A stretch of DNA of 5,452 nt from Nitriliruptorales bacterium (GTDB lineage: Bacteria; Actinomycetota; Nitriliruptoria; Euzebyales; Egibacteraceae), in the NCBI GenBank assembly GCA_007119305.1, contig SKPY01000390.1, forward strand, positions 1 through 5,452. Reading direction: 5' to 3'. Numbering within the stretch: the stretch's first letter is position 1; the number at the start of each line of letters is the position of its first letter. Shown here one piece after another: positions 1 to 5,251 of the stretch. The notes beneath the pieces were generated by a model. That model ran no database searches and had not been told where the DNA came from. It worked only from the letters and a program-made list of their open reading frames with translations. The position numbers and the translations under genes were made by a program.

Positions 1-422
1 CGTTCTTCGACCCGGAGTTCCTCAGCGCACCCGACAACCGGCTGCCGCTGTACAAGCGCATGCTGCACCCCGACATCGATGACCTGGTGTTCGTCGGGTT
101 CGCCCAGGCCGTGCCGACCCTCTTCCCGTTCGTGGAGAACCAGGCCCGGCTGCTCGGCGCGTACCTCACCGGCAACTACCGACCGCCGGATCCCACGCGC
201 ATGCGGGAGGTGATCGAGGCGGATGAGCAGCGCCACGGCGGCCACTACAAGGACAAGCCCCGCCACACGATGCAGGTGGACTACTTCTCCTACGTCCACC
301 AGATGCTCACCGAGGAGCTCCCGCAGGGCCGCGAGCGCGTCGAGCGGCACGGACCGGTCCCGCTGGCCGGTCGAGCGAGCGACGAGACCGACGACGTGCG
401 GGAGGCGATGGCCGGTGCATGA
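1..422 (+). CDS. FMO-type flavin-containing monooxygenase, C-terminal part (5' end outside window)
   Basis: This is the last 139 residues of a protein whose start lies upstream; the first full codon is at 3 and the TGA stop at 420-422. The piece reads LYKRMLHPDIDDLVFVG near its start, followed by FAQAVPTLFPFVENQARLLG. The combination of a 'lyK..l.P' strand, F-x-G-x-x-Q, FP and E-x-QAR is typical of the C-terminal FAD-domain region of FMO-like monooxygenases, the superfamily that includes N-oxidising FMOs and type II/mycobacterial Baeyer-Villiger enzymes. The FAD and NADPH Rossmann motifs and the FMO signature would be upstream and cannot be checked. Family enzymes use NADPH and O2 to add one oxygen to N, S or carbonyl substrates and are normally cytosolic. 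The end of the gene overlaps the next gene by 8 bases, so the two are probably translationally coupled. A Baeyer-Villiger role is inferred from the hydrolase and SDR neighbours, not from motifs seen here. Confidence 0.85.
   Translation, partial: FFDPEFLSAPDNRLPLYKRMLHPDIDDLVFVGFAQAVPTLFPFVENQARLLGAYLTGNYRPPDPTRMREVIEADEQRHGGHYKDKPRHTMQVDYFSYVHQMLTEELPQGRERVERHGPVPLAGRASDETDDVREAMAGA
401..417 (+). promoter_or_regulatory. Ribosome binding site deciding a GTG start for the hydrolase
   Basis: GGAGG at 401-405 lies 9 bases before GTG 415-417, inside the end of the monooxygenase gene. The nearby ATG at 419, which forms the common ATGA overlap with the stop codon, is out of frame for the hydrolase and reaches a stop after five codons. 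GTG 415 is therefore the best start. In the same frame an ATG exists at 223, but it would add 64 low-complexity Ser/Arg/Thr-rich residues that are just the monooxygenase gene read in another frame. Confidence 0.7.
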
Positions 423-1353
423 GCAACCGCTGCTGACCGAGACCGATGTGGTCATCACCGTCGCCGGCGACGAGGTGGTGGGCACCCGGGTCAGCGCCCG
501 TGGCGACGAGCTGCGGTCCGACGCGGGGCGTCCCTGTGTCGTGATGGCCCACGGCTTCGGCGGCACCGTCGACGCCGGGCTGCTCCCCTTCGCACGGGGA
601 CTGGCTGCTGCCGGCCTGGAGGTGATCGCCTTCGACTACCGCCACTTCGGGCGCAGCGGCGGCGAGCCCCGCCAGGTCCTGTCGATCGAGCGACAGCTGG
701 AGGACTACCGGGCCGTGGTCGAGCACGCACGCACGCTCGACGGCGTGGACGGTGACCGCATCGTGCTGTGGGGCCTGTCCTACTCGGGTGGTCACGTGCT
801 GCGCGTGGCGGAGCAGGACGGCCACATCGCCGCGGTCGTCTCGCTGATCCCGGCGGTCGACGGCCGTGCCGTGGCCCGCGCGGCCCGCGGCGCGGTGGAC
901 CCACGACAGCTCGCCCGGCTGCTGCGGGCCGCGGCCCGCGACCGCCTGGCACAGCGACGCGGTCGGCCGCGGGTCGAGGTGCCGCTGTGCGCCCTGCCCG
1001 GCCGCTACGGGGCGATGACCGCACCGGGGGTGTTCGAGGCCTACACCTCGATCGCCGGACCGACCTGGCGCAACCGGGTGGCCGCCGGCATCCTGCTCGA
1101 CTACGCCTCGTACCGGCCCGTCACCTCCGCCGGGCGCTTCGACGCGCCGCTGCTGCTGCAGATCGCCGACGACGACCGTACGGCGACGCCCTCGGCCGCC
1201 GCAGCGGCGGCGAAGGGCCGCGCCGAGGTGCGCCACTACCCCTGCGACCACTTCGACGTGTTCGCGGGCTTCCCGTGGCACGAGGCCGTCTGCGAGGACC
1301 AGGTGCGCTTCCTGCAGCGTCACCTCGCCCCCGAGGCGGCGCCAGCCGGCTGA
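415..1353 (+). CDS. Alpha/beta hydrolase (serine hydrolase/esterase-like)
   Basis: With GTG 415 as start the protein has 312 residues, a normal size for a single-domain alpha/beta hydrolase with a cap insert. After strand VVMAHGFGG (residues 42-50; HGF is the oxyanion-hole region) come AFDYRHFGRSGG (72-83) and the nucleophile elbow WGLSYSGGH (119-127), giving Ser122 as nucleophile. The cap, residues ~150-235, is Arg/Ala-rich and ends in WRNRVAA, a pattern I associate with actinobacterial members. LLLQIADDD (247-254) supplies the acid (Asp252 or Asp253) and YPCDHFDVF (275-283) the catalytic His279. The elbow is G-x-S-x-S, not the usual G-x-S-x-G. There is no signal peptide or membrane segment, so it is probably cytosolic. 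Substrate is unknown; beside a flavin monooxygenase, cleaving an ester or lactone is a fair guess. It overlaps the upstream gene by 8 bases and is followed after 46 bases by the SDR. Confidence 0.88.
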   Translation: MHEQPLLTETDVVITVAGDEVVGTRVSARGDELRSDAGRPCVVMAHGFGGTVDAGLLPFARGLAAAGLEVIAFDYRHFGRSGGEPRQVLSIERQLEDYRAVVEHARTLDGVDGDRIVLWGLSYSGGHVLRVAEQDGHIAAVVSLIPAVDGRAVARAARGAVDPRQLARLLRAAARDRLAQRRGRPRVEVPLCALPGRYGAMTAPGVFEAYTSIAGPTWRNRVAAGILLDYASYRPVTSAGRFDAPLLLQIADDDRTATPSAAAAAAKGRAEVRHYPCDHFDVFAGFPWHEAVCEDQVRFLQRHLAPEAAPAG

Positions 1354-1369
1354 GGCATCCTGTCGGGAG

Positions 1370-1384
1370 CCGGCGCAACGCCGG
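1370..1384 (+). other. Small hairpin just before the SDR ribosome binding site
   Basis: CCGGCG (1370-1375) and CGCCGG (1379-1384) are perfect inverted repeats around a CAA loop, ending 2 bases before AAGGAG (1387-1392), the Shine-Dalgarno of the SDR. There is no T run, so it is a poor terminator. It could slow ribosomes or modulate SDR expression, or be chance in GC-rich DNA. The symmetry is plain in the sequence; any role is a guess. Confidence 0.25.
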
Positions 1385-1399
1385 GCAAGGAGTCAGGCG

Positions 1400-2176
1400 A
1401 TGGACACCACCGGCGTCGATGACCGTCATGTGCTGATCACCGGCGGCGCCTCGGGCATCGGCCTGCAGACGGCGCGCACCCTGCACGGGCAGGGCGCACG
1501 ACTGACGCTGGTCGACGTGGACGAACCGGGCCTCGAGGCGGTGGCCGACGAGCTGGGTGCGGACGCGCAGGTCGCCGACGTCACCGACGAAGCGCAGCTG
1601 TCGGCCGCGGTGACGGGCGGTGTCGCCGCCCATGGCGAGCTGTACGCCGCCGTGAACTGTGCCGGCACCGGGACCTTCGGGACGATCACCGACCTGCCGC
1701 TGGAGGAGTGGCACCGGGTCGTGGACCTGTGTCTCACCGGCGTGTTCCTCTCGATCAAGCACCAGGCCCCGCACCTGGTCGAGGGCGGGGCGGTGGTCAA
1801 CATCGCCTCGCTCAACGCCCGCCTGGCGGCCGAGGGCATGGCTGCCTACTGCGCGGCCAAGGCGGGCGTCGAGATGCTGACCAAGGTCGCCGCACTGGAG
1901 CTGGCACCCCGCGGCATCCGCGTCAACGCGGTGGCGCCCGGCCTCGTCGACACGCCGCTGAGCGCGCCGTTGATGCAGCCGCCCATCCGCGACGAGTACG
2001 TCGACAACACGCCACTGGGCCGGCCCGGCACGGTCGAGGACGTCGCGGACGCGGTGAGCTTCTTGTGCTCGCCGGCGTCCCGCTGGATCAGCGGAGACGT
2101 GCTGCTCACCGATGGGGGCGCACACCTGCAGCGCTATCCCCGGCTGCTGCGCATGGCCCAGGCGCCGCAGGCCTGA
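1400..2176 (+). CDS. Short-chain dehydrogenase/reductase (classical SDR, probably NAD-dependent)
   Basis: The 258-residue protein is full length for a classical SDR. The cofactor motif TGGASGIG is at residues 14-21. The second strand ends LTLVDVDE (35-42); an Asp here usually favours NAD(H) over NADP(H). The NNAG-like motif is NCAG (86-89). Catalytic residues are Ser137 (in VNIAS), Tyr150 and Lys154 (Y-C-A-A-K), with the PG motif at 180-181 in NAVAPGLVDTPLS. The Asn of the classical catalytic tetrad, expected in 'NLTGVF', is Cys111 here (DLCLTGVFL). The C-terminus reads LLTDGGAHLQ, a common SDR ending. The start is supported by AAGGAG at 1387-1392, 7 bases before the ATG. Family members reversibly oxidise alcohols to ketones on steroids, fatty acids, terpenes or small molecules in the cytosol; the sequence does not settle the substrate. 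The gap of 46 bases from the hydrolase suggests the same transcript. Confidence 0.93.
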   Translation: MDTTGVDDRHVLITGGASGIGLQTARTLHGQGARLTLVDVDEPGLEAVADELGADAQVADVTDEAQLSAAVTGGVAAHGELYAAVNCAGTGTFGTITDLPLEEWHRVVDLCLTGVFLSIKHQAPHLVEGGAVVNIASLNARLAAEGMAAYCAAKAGVEMLTKVAALELAPRGIRVNAVAPGLVDTPLSAPLMQPPIRDEYVDNTPLGRPGTVEDVADAVSFLCSPASRWISGDVLLTDGGAHLQRYPRLLRMAQAPQA

Positions 2177-2195
2177 GCGTCTCGCCTACAGCGCC
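2161..2195 (-). terminator. Possible hairpin terminator at the convergent junction, favouring minus-strand RNA
   Basis: GGCGCCGCAGGC (2161-2172) and GCCTACAGCGCC (2184-2195) form an inverted repeat around an 11-base loop that holds the SDR stop codon. On the + strand RNA two of 12 pairs are C-A mismatches. On the minus-strand RNA both become U-G wobbles, so the whole 12-pair stem can form. The minus-strand stop codon (2188-2186) is inside the stem. No T run follows, but terminators of high-GC bacteria often lack one. The pairing is visible; the terminator role is inferred. Confidence 0.35.
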
Positions 2196-2518
2196 GGCGG
2201 GTCGTCGCTCCGTGGCCGTACGAAGCGGCCGATGCCGCGAGGCTCGGCCTCCGGGTCCGCAGCCTGCCCTGCGCCAAGGGTGGCCGCGGCCACCTCGGGA
2301 CGCACGAGCTGGGACCGCCGCAGCTGGGCAAGCAGACGTCGAAGTCGTCGGGACCACTCACGCCGGAACGGTGGCGCCGGGGCGCCCTCGAGATCGCCGA
2401 AGCCGGGCAGCAAGCCCTCATGGGGCCGGGGTCGTCCATGTCGCTGCGTCCGCGAGGACGTCAGCCTCAGTCGTGGCCTCGGTGGAGGGGAGGCGGGCTC
2501 CTTCAAGAGCCTGCGCAC
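2186..2518 (-). CDS. Doubtful hypothetical protein, possibly a degraded or frameshifted gene
   Basis: A minus-strand frame open from TTG at 2533, with a more plausible GTG at 2518 and TAG at 2188-2186, would encode about 110 residues. I do not recognise it. The first ~35 residues are Arg/Pro-rich and look non-coding. From about 2415 down to 2186 it looks more protein-like (PHEGLLPGFGDLEGA, then an Arg/Leu-rich predicted helix REWSRRLRRLLAQLRR, and the end GRFVRPRSDDPPAL). Third-position G or C there is roughly 80% by my count, higher than random but lower than the neighbours. An ATG at 2439 in another frame gives MDDPGPMRA and would join this frame with one shift in a C-rich stretch, so a frameshifted gene of about 80 residues is possible. 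No helix-turn-helix, signal peptide or membrane segment is visible. It ends 9 bases from the SDR stop, tail to tail. It may be a real small gene, a remnant, or chance. Confidence 0.3.
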   Translation of the reverse strand: MRRLLKEPASPPPRPRLRLTSSRTQRHGRPRPHEGLLPGFGDLEGAPAPPFRREWSRRLRRLLAQLRRSQLVRPEVAAATLGAGQAADPEAEPRGIGRFVRPRSDDPPAL

Positions 2519-2526
2519 CGATGCTC

Positions 2527-2555
2527 TTTTCAAGTTAGCAAACGTTAACTACGCT
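2527..2555 (+). promoter_or_regulatory. Candidate promoter towards the P450 operon
   Basis: TTTTCA (2527-2532) resembles a -35 box (4 of 6 with TTGACA). After a 17-base spacer comes TACGCT (2550-2555), which fits the actinobacterial -10 pattern TAnnnT. The palindrome at 2536-2551 fills the spacer, where a bound repressor would block polymerase. Transcription would begin near 2562 and leave a leader of about 290 bases before the P450 start. The boxes are weak matches. Confidence 0.35.
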
Positions 2556-2559
2556 GCAA
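2532..2559 (-). promoter_or_regulatory. Candidate promoter on the minus strand
   Basis: Read on the minus strand, TTGCAG (2559-2554) as -35 and TAACTT (2537-2532) as -10 are separated by 16 bases. The -10 fits TAnnnT; the -35 shares only TTG. It would start transcripts near 2525, just before the GTG of the doubtful minus-strand frame, making that message nearly leaderless. The palindrome overlaps the spacer here too, so one site could control both directions. Confidence 0.3.
2536..2551. promoter_or_regulatory. 16-bp near-palindromic operator candidate
   Basis: TAGCAAACGTTAACTA is symmetrical about 2543.5: the core AACGTT and the ends TAG/CTA match, and only the two CA/AA pairs fail (6 of 8 pairs hold). 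The ideal site implied by the right half is TAGTTAACGTTAACTA. A second overlapping dyad, AGTTA...TAACT (2533-2537 and 2546-2550), is centred 2 bases to the left. It sits in the only AT-rich stretch of the window. Length and form suit a dimeric TetR- or GntR-like repressor. It differs from the KstR consensus (TnnAACnnGTTnnA) because AAC and GTT touch. No regulator gene is in the window. Confidence 0.5.
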
Positions 2560-2627
2560 GTGCCTTGTTCGTGCGACGAAGAGAGGGCCGTGCTCCCGGC
2601 CGCTGCCTCCGGCTCCGCTGCCTTGGC

Positions 2628-2656
2628 GAACCGCCCTCCTCGCGAGGAACGGTTCC
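2628..2656. repeat. Nested inverted repeats upstream of the P450 operon
   Basis: A perfect 12-bp palindrome, TCCTCGCGAGGA (2637-2648), is enclosed by GAACCG (2628-2633) and CGGTTC (2650-2655). A further dyad, GGAAC-G-GTTCC (2646-2656), overlaps its right side. The region could fold as a hairpin in the leader or serve as a protein binding site. Which form matters cannot be decided from sequence. Confidence 0.4.
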
Positions 2657-2768
2657 ACGGCGCGGGCGACTTCTCCTGCGCCCGGATCGGCGCAGCGCGT
2701 TCGGTCGCACGGCCGACGCCGCACGGCGCACACGTGGCACGATGCGGCCGATCGCCTCGGAGAGGGGG

Positions 2769-2798
2769 CGGTCGGTGCCGGGCACGGCACGGCGACCG
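2769..2798 (+). other. Strong stem-loop in the predicted P450 leader
   Basis: CGGTCG (2769-2774) plus GTGCCG (2775-2780) pair with CGGCAC (2785-2790) and CGACCG (2793-2798), giving 12 GC-rich pairs with a GGCA loop and a GG bulge on the 3' side. It lies 56 bases before the P450 start. No T run follows (next bases ATCCATGG), so it is not a standard terminator; a leader structure that affects RNA stability or partial attenuation is possible. I recognise no riboswitch family. Confidence 0.45.
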
Positions 2799-2826
2799 AT
2801 CCATGGGACCGGGCGTGAGCAGAGGG

Positions 2827-2846
2827 CGGCGACCGTCGCCGGGGAG
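2827..2846 (+). promoter_or_regulatory. Ribosome binding site of the P450 with adjoining dyad
   Basis: GGGGAG (2841-2846) lies 8 bases before ATG 2855 and fixes that start. Directly upstream, CGGCGAC-C-GTCGCCG (2827-2841) is a perfect 15-bp dyad around one central base, and its last G is the first G of the Shine-Dalgarno. As RNA it could form a 5-pair hairpin that partly masks the site; as DNA it could be an operator half of the repeat with 2790-2798. Confidence 0.45.
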
Positions 2847-2854
2847 AGCAACCG

Positions 2855-4096
2855 ATGGATTCCCACGCACCGTCGATCGACCTCGTGTCGCCGGCGTCCT
2901 TCGACGGCGGTCAGCCACACGAGCAATTCCGCTGGCTGCGTGAGCACGACCCGGTCCACTGGCACGAGGAGCCCGACGGCGCCGGGTTCTGGGCGGTGAC
3001 CCGCTATCACGACCTCAAGGAGGTGGGCCGGGACCCGGGCACCTACTCCTCGTACGTGGGCGGCCCCATGATCTCCGACACCGACGAGGAAGCGCTGGCC
3101 GCGCCGCGCAAGATGATGCTGTACATGGATCCACCGGAGCACACCCGCTACCGCAAGCTCGTCTCGTCGGCCTTCACCCCCCGCAACGTCGCCCGCTGGA
3201 CGCAGCGCATCGATGCGCTCGCCACCGACATCGTCGACCGGGTCTGCGAGCAGGGCGCCTGCGACCTCGTCACCGATCTCGCCGGCGAGATGCCCTCGGC
3301 GCTCATCGCCGAGCTCATGGGCATCCCCCGCGACGACGGCCGGCGGCTGTACGTGCTGACCGAGCGCATGCACGCCTCGCCTGACGCCATCGACGACGAC
3401 GCGCGGCTGACCGCCGCCATGGAGATGCTCACCTACGCGCAGGAGGTCGCCACCACCAAGCGGCGCACCCCCACTGACGACCTCGCCTCGATGCTGGCCG
3501 GCGCGCGGGTCGACGGCGACGAGCTCACCGACGAGGAGTTCTGCTGGTTCTTCCTGCTGCTGATCAACGCCGGTGGCGACACCACCCGCAACCTGCTGGG
3601 CGGCGGCGCCCAGGTGCTCTTCGAGGAGCCGGAGCAACGGGCCTGGCTGCAGGCCGACCTCCACGGGCGGGTCGACACCGCGGTGGAGGAGCTGCTGCGC
3701 GTGGTCTCGCCCGTGGTGCACATGCGCCGCACCGCCACCCGTGACACGGCGCTCGGGGGCCGGTCCATCCACGCTGGGGACAAGGTCGTGATGTTCTACG
3801 GGTCGGCCAACCGCGACGAGGCGGTCTTCGACGACCCCGACCGGGTCGACCTCGGACGCGATCCCAACCCGCACGTGGCCTTCGGGGGTGGCGGCCCCCA
3901 CTACTGCCTGGGCGCCCACTTCGCGCGGGTGGAGACGCGGGCGATGCTCATCGAGGTCCTGTCCCGCCTGCCCGACCTCGAACCCGACGGCGAGCCCGAG
4001 TGGCTGGTGTCGAACTTCATCTGCGGCCCCACCCACCTGCCCGTGCGCTTCACGCCGGCTCCACGCGCCAGCGAGCGCGACACCGTGGGCGTCTGA
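2855..4096 (+). CDS. Cytochrome P450, CYP125/CYP124-like clade
   Basis: The 413-residue soluble protein is full length for a bacterial class I P450. GFWAVTRYHDLKEV, then SSY, and MDPPEHTRYRKLVSSAFTPR are the usual N-terminal and C-helix landmarks. The I-helix motif AGGDTT is at residues 239-244 (oxygen activation by Asp242/Thr243), the K-helix ExxR is Glu279-Arg282, and the haem loop FGGGGPHYCLG is at 343-353 with Cys351 as the iron ligand. FGGxGxHxC(L/I)GA is the loop style of the mycobacterial CYP124/CYP125 group, which oxidises sterol side chains and methyl-branched lipids; the ending SNFICGPTHLPVRF also fits. It would hydroxylate a hydrophobic substrate in the cytosol using electrons from a ferredoxin and reductase, neither of which is in the window. 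It is first in an apparent operon, with the F420 enzyme 24 bases downstream. The P450 call is near certain; subfamily and substrate are from memory of sequence style. Confidence 0.97.
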   Translation: MDSHAPSIDLVSPASFDGGQPHEQFRWLREHDPVHWHEEPDGAGFWAVTRYHDLKEVGRDPGTYSSYVGGPMISDTDEEALAAPRKMMLYMDPPEHTRYRKLVSSAFTPRNVARWTQRIDALATDIVDRVCEQGACDLVTDLAGEMPSALIAELMGIPRDDGRRLYVLTERMHASPDAIDDDARLTAAMEMLTYAQEVATTKRRTPTDDLASMLAGARVDGDELTDEEFCWFFLLLINAGGDTTRNLLGGGAQVLFEEPEQRAWLQADLHGRVDTAVEELLRVVSPVVHMRRTATRDTALGGRSIHAGDKVVMFYGSANRDEAVFDDPDRVDLGRDPNPHVAFGGGGPHYCLGAHFARVETRAMLIEVLSRLPDLEPDGEPEWLVSNFICGPTHLPVRFTPAPRASERDTVGV

Positions 4097-4108
4097 GCGC
4101 CGTCGTCG

Positions 4109-4141
4109 AAAGGAAGTCCGATGCACGAGCCGATGCACGAG
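4109..4141 (+). promoter_or_regulatory. Ribosome binding site and duplicated start region of the F420 enzyme
   Basis: AAAGGAAG (4109-4116) lies a few bases before ATG 4121. The nine bases ATGCACGAG occur at 4121-4129 and again at 4133-4141, so the protein begins MHEPMHE and has two possible start codons. The upstream ATG has the proper spacing (6 bases from AAGGA); the second is 18 bases away. The family's conserved strand (LAFYTLAG) begins right after the second copy. Confidence 0.6.
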
Positions 4142-5230
4142 CTGGCCTTCTACACGCTGGCCGGCGCACCCGAGTCCCCGCGCGAGCTGCTGGACGAGAT
4201 CGAGCGGGGGGAGCAGCTGGGGCTCGGGTCGGCGTTCGTCTCCGAGCGCTGGAACATCAAGGAGGCCGCGACCCTGTGCGGCGCGGCCGCGGCGAGCTCG
4301 CAGCGCCTGGGCATCGCGACCGGGGTGACCAACCACACCACCCGCCACCCCCTCATCACGGCATCCCACGCGACGACGATGCACCGGCTCACCGGCGGCC
4401 GCTACACCCTGGGGCTGGGCCGCGGGGTGAAGGCGATGTTCGACGCGGTGGGCCTCGATGCGATCACCACCGCGCAGCTCGAGGACGTCGCCGGCCTGCT
4501 GCGCCGGCTGTTCCACGGCGAGGTCGTCGTGGAACACGACGGTCCGGCCGGTCGCTACCCGCTGCTGTTCCTCGACCGTGAGTTCGACGAGGACGTGCCG
4601 CTGCTGCTGTCGGCATTCGGTCCCCGCTCGCTGGCGCTGGCCGGGCGCGCCTTCGACGCCGTGCTGCTGCACACGTTCTTCACCGACGAGACCCTCCAGC
4701 GCTGTGTGACTACGGTCAAGGCCGCCGCTGAGCAGGCTGGCCGTGATCCCGACGAGGTCCGGGTGTGGTCCTGCCTCGCCACCGTCGGAGACCATCTCCC
4801 CGAGCCACTGCGGCTCAAGAAGCTGGTCGGCCGGCTGGCGACCTACCTCCAGGGCTACGGCGACCTCATGGTCGAGACCAACGGCTGGGACCCGGCCGTC
4901 CTCGAGCGCTTCCGAGCGGACGACCTCGTGTCCGGCTTCCGCGGAGCGCTGGACGACAAGGCCACCACCGACCAGCTCGAGCACGTCGCCACGCTGCTTC
5001 CCGACGAGTGGCTCGCGCCGGCGGCCACGGGCTCGCCGGAAGAGTGCGCCGCCACCGTGCTCGCACAGTTCGACCTCGGCGCCGATGGGGTGATCCTGCA
5101 CGGCGCCACCCCCGACGAGCTCGCACCGGTCGTCGACGCCTACCGGCGGCTGCGCCCGCACGGCCGCTTCGATGACCTGCCCGCCAACCCCGGCGGCCGG
5201 CGGACACCCGCCCCTGCCCACCAGGCCTGA
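4121..5230 (+). CDS. LLM-class flavin-dependent oxidoreductase, probably F420-dependent (MSMEG_2249/TIGR03857-like)
   Basis: The 369-residue protein has the luciferase-like TIM-barrel pattern. Landmarks are LAFYTLAG (8-15), LGLGSAFVSERWNIKEAA (33-50), GIATGVTNHTTRHP (64-77), the very conserved MHRLTGGRYTLGLGRG (87-102), LLLSAFGPRSLALAGRAFDAV (161-181), HTFFTDE (184-190) and GADGVILHG (320-328). NHTTRHP, LGRG and HTFFTDE match what I remember of the F420-dependent subfamily named after MSMEG_2249. Such enzymes move a hydride between coenzyme F420 and an organic substrate; the physiological substrate of this subfamily is not known to me. The last ~20 residues (Pro/Ala/Arg-rich) look like a disordered tail. 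The protein is presumably cytosolic. Lying between two P450 genes with gaps of 24 and 21 bases, it very likely works on the same substrate chain, as a dehydrogenase or reductase step. F420 use is inferred from family, since flavin-only LLM monooxygenases share the fold. Confidence 0.9.
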   Translation: MHEPMHELAFYTLAGAPESPRELLDEIERGEQLGLGSAFVSERWNIKEAATLCGAAAASSQRLGIATGVTNHTTRHPLITASHATTMHRLTGGRYTLGLGRGVKAMFDAVGLDAITTAQLEDVAGLLRRLFHGEVVVEHDGPAGRYPLLFLDREFDEDVPLLLSAFGPRSLALAGRAFDAVLLHTFFTDETLQRCVTTVKAAAEQAGRDPDEVRVWSCLATVGDHLPEPLRLKKLVGRLATYLQGYGDLMVETNGWDPAVLERFRADDLVSGFRGALDDKATTDQLEHVATLLPDEWLAPAATGSPEECAATVLAQFDLGADGVILHGATPDELAPVVDAYRRLRPHGRFDDLPANPGGRRTPAPAHQA

Positions 5231-5251
5231 GCACCACCAAGGAGCACACCG

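Larger units (their letters stand above)
2177..2854. other. 678-base intergenic region between the two gene blocks
   Basis: No convincing + strand gene lies here. In order it holds the doubtful minus-strand frame (2186-2518), an AT-rich island (about 2521-2572) with a palindrome and possible divergent promoters, a compact set of inverted repeats at 2628-2656, a long hairpin at 2769-2798, and a dyad touching the P450 ribosome binding site at 2827-2841. The 9-base word CGGCGACCG occurs at 2790-2798 and again at 2827-2835, within the last two structures. Reading frames in 2560-2850 are Arg/Pro-rich and lack protein-like patterns, so I treat this part as promoter and untranslated leader. Confidence 0.6.

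Noticed and set aside
223..414. A longer hydrolase starting at ATG 223
   Set aside because: The extra 64 residues are a Ser/Thr/Arg-rich out-of-frame reading of the monooxygenase gene. GTG 415 has its own GGAGG at proper spacing and gives a normal-length hydrolase.
307..1323. Long minus-strand frame opposite the hydrolase
   Set aside because: It shadows a gene with complete catalytic motifs. The translation is Gly/Arg/Val-rich with no recognisable domain.
2536..2551. A KstR-type operator of cholesterol catabolism
   Set aside because: The KstR consensus needs AAC and GTT separated by two bases; here they are adjacent and the outer spacing also differs. The site is kept only as a generic dimer operator.
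2769..2798. A standard Rho-independent terminator upstream of the P450
   Set aside because: The stem is strong but no T run follows, and no + strand gene lies just before it.
2560..2943. A + strand frame of 127 codons spanning the leader and the P450 start
   Set aside because: It has no ribosome binding site, is Arg/Pro-rich, overlaps the P450 in another frame and shows no known motif.
2549..5221. An 890-codon open frame on the minus strand across the P450, the F420 enzyme and part of the intergenic region
   Set aside because: Its codons are the exact reverse complements of the real genes' codons. In that register stops would need TTA, CTA or TCA codons on the + strand, which this GC-rich genome avoids. 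The translation is low in protein-like pattern, while the + strand frames contain complete P450 and LLM motifs.
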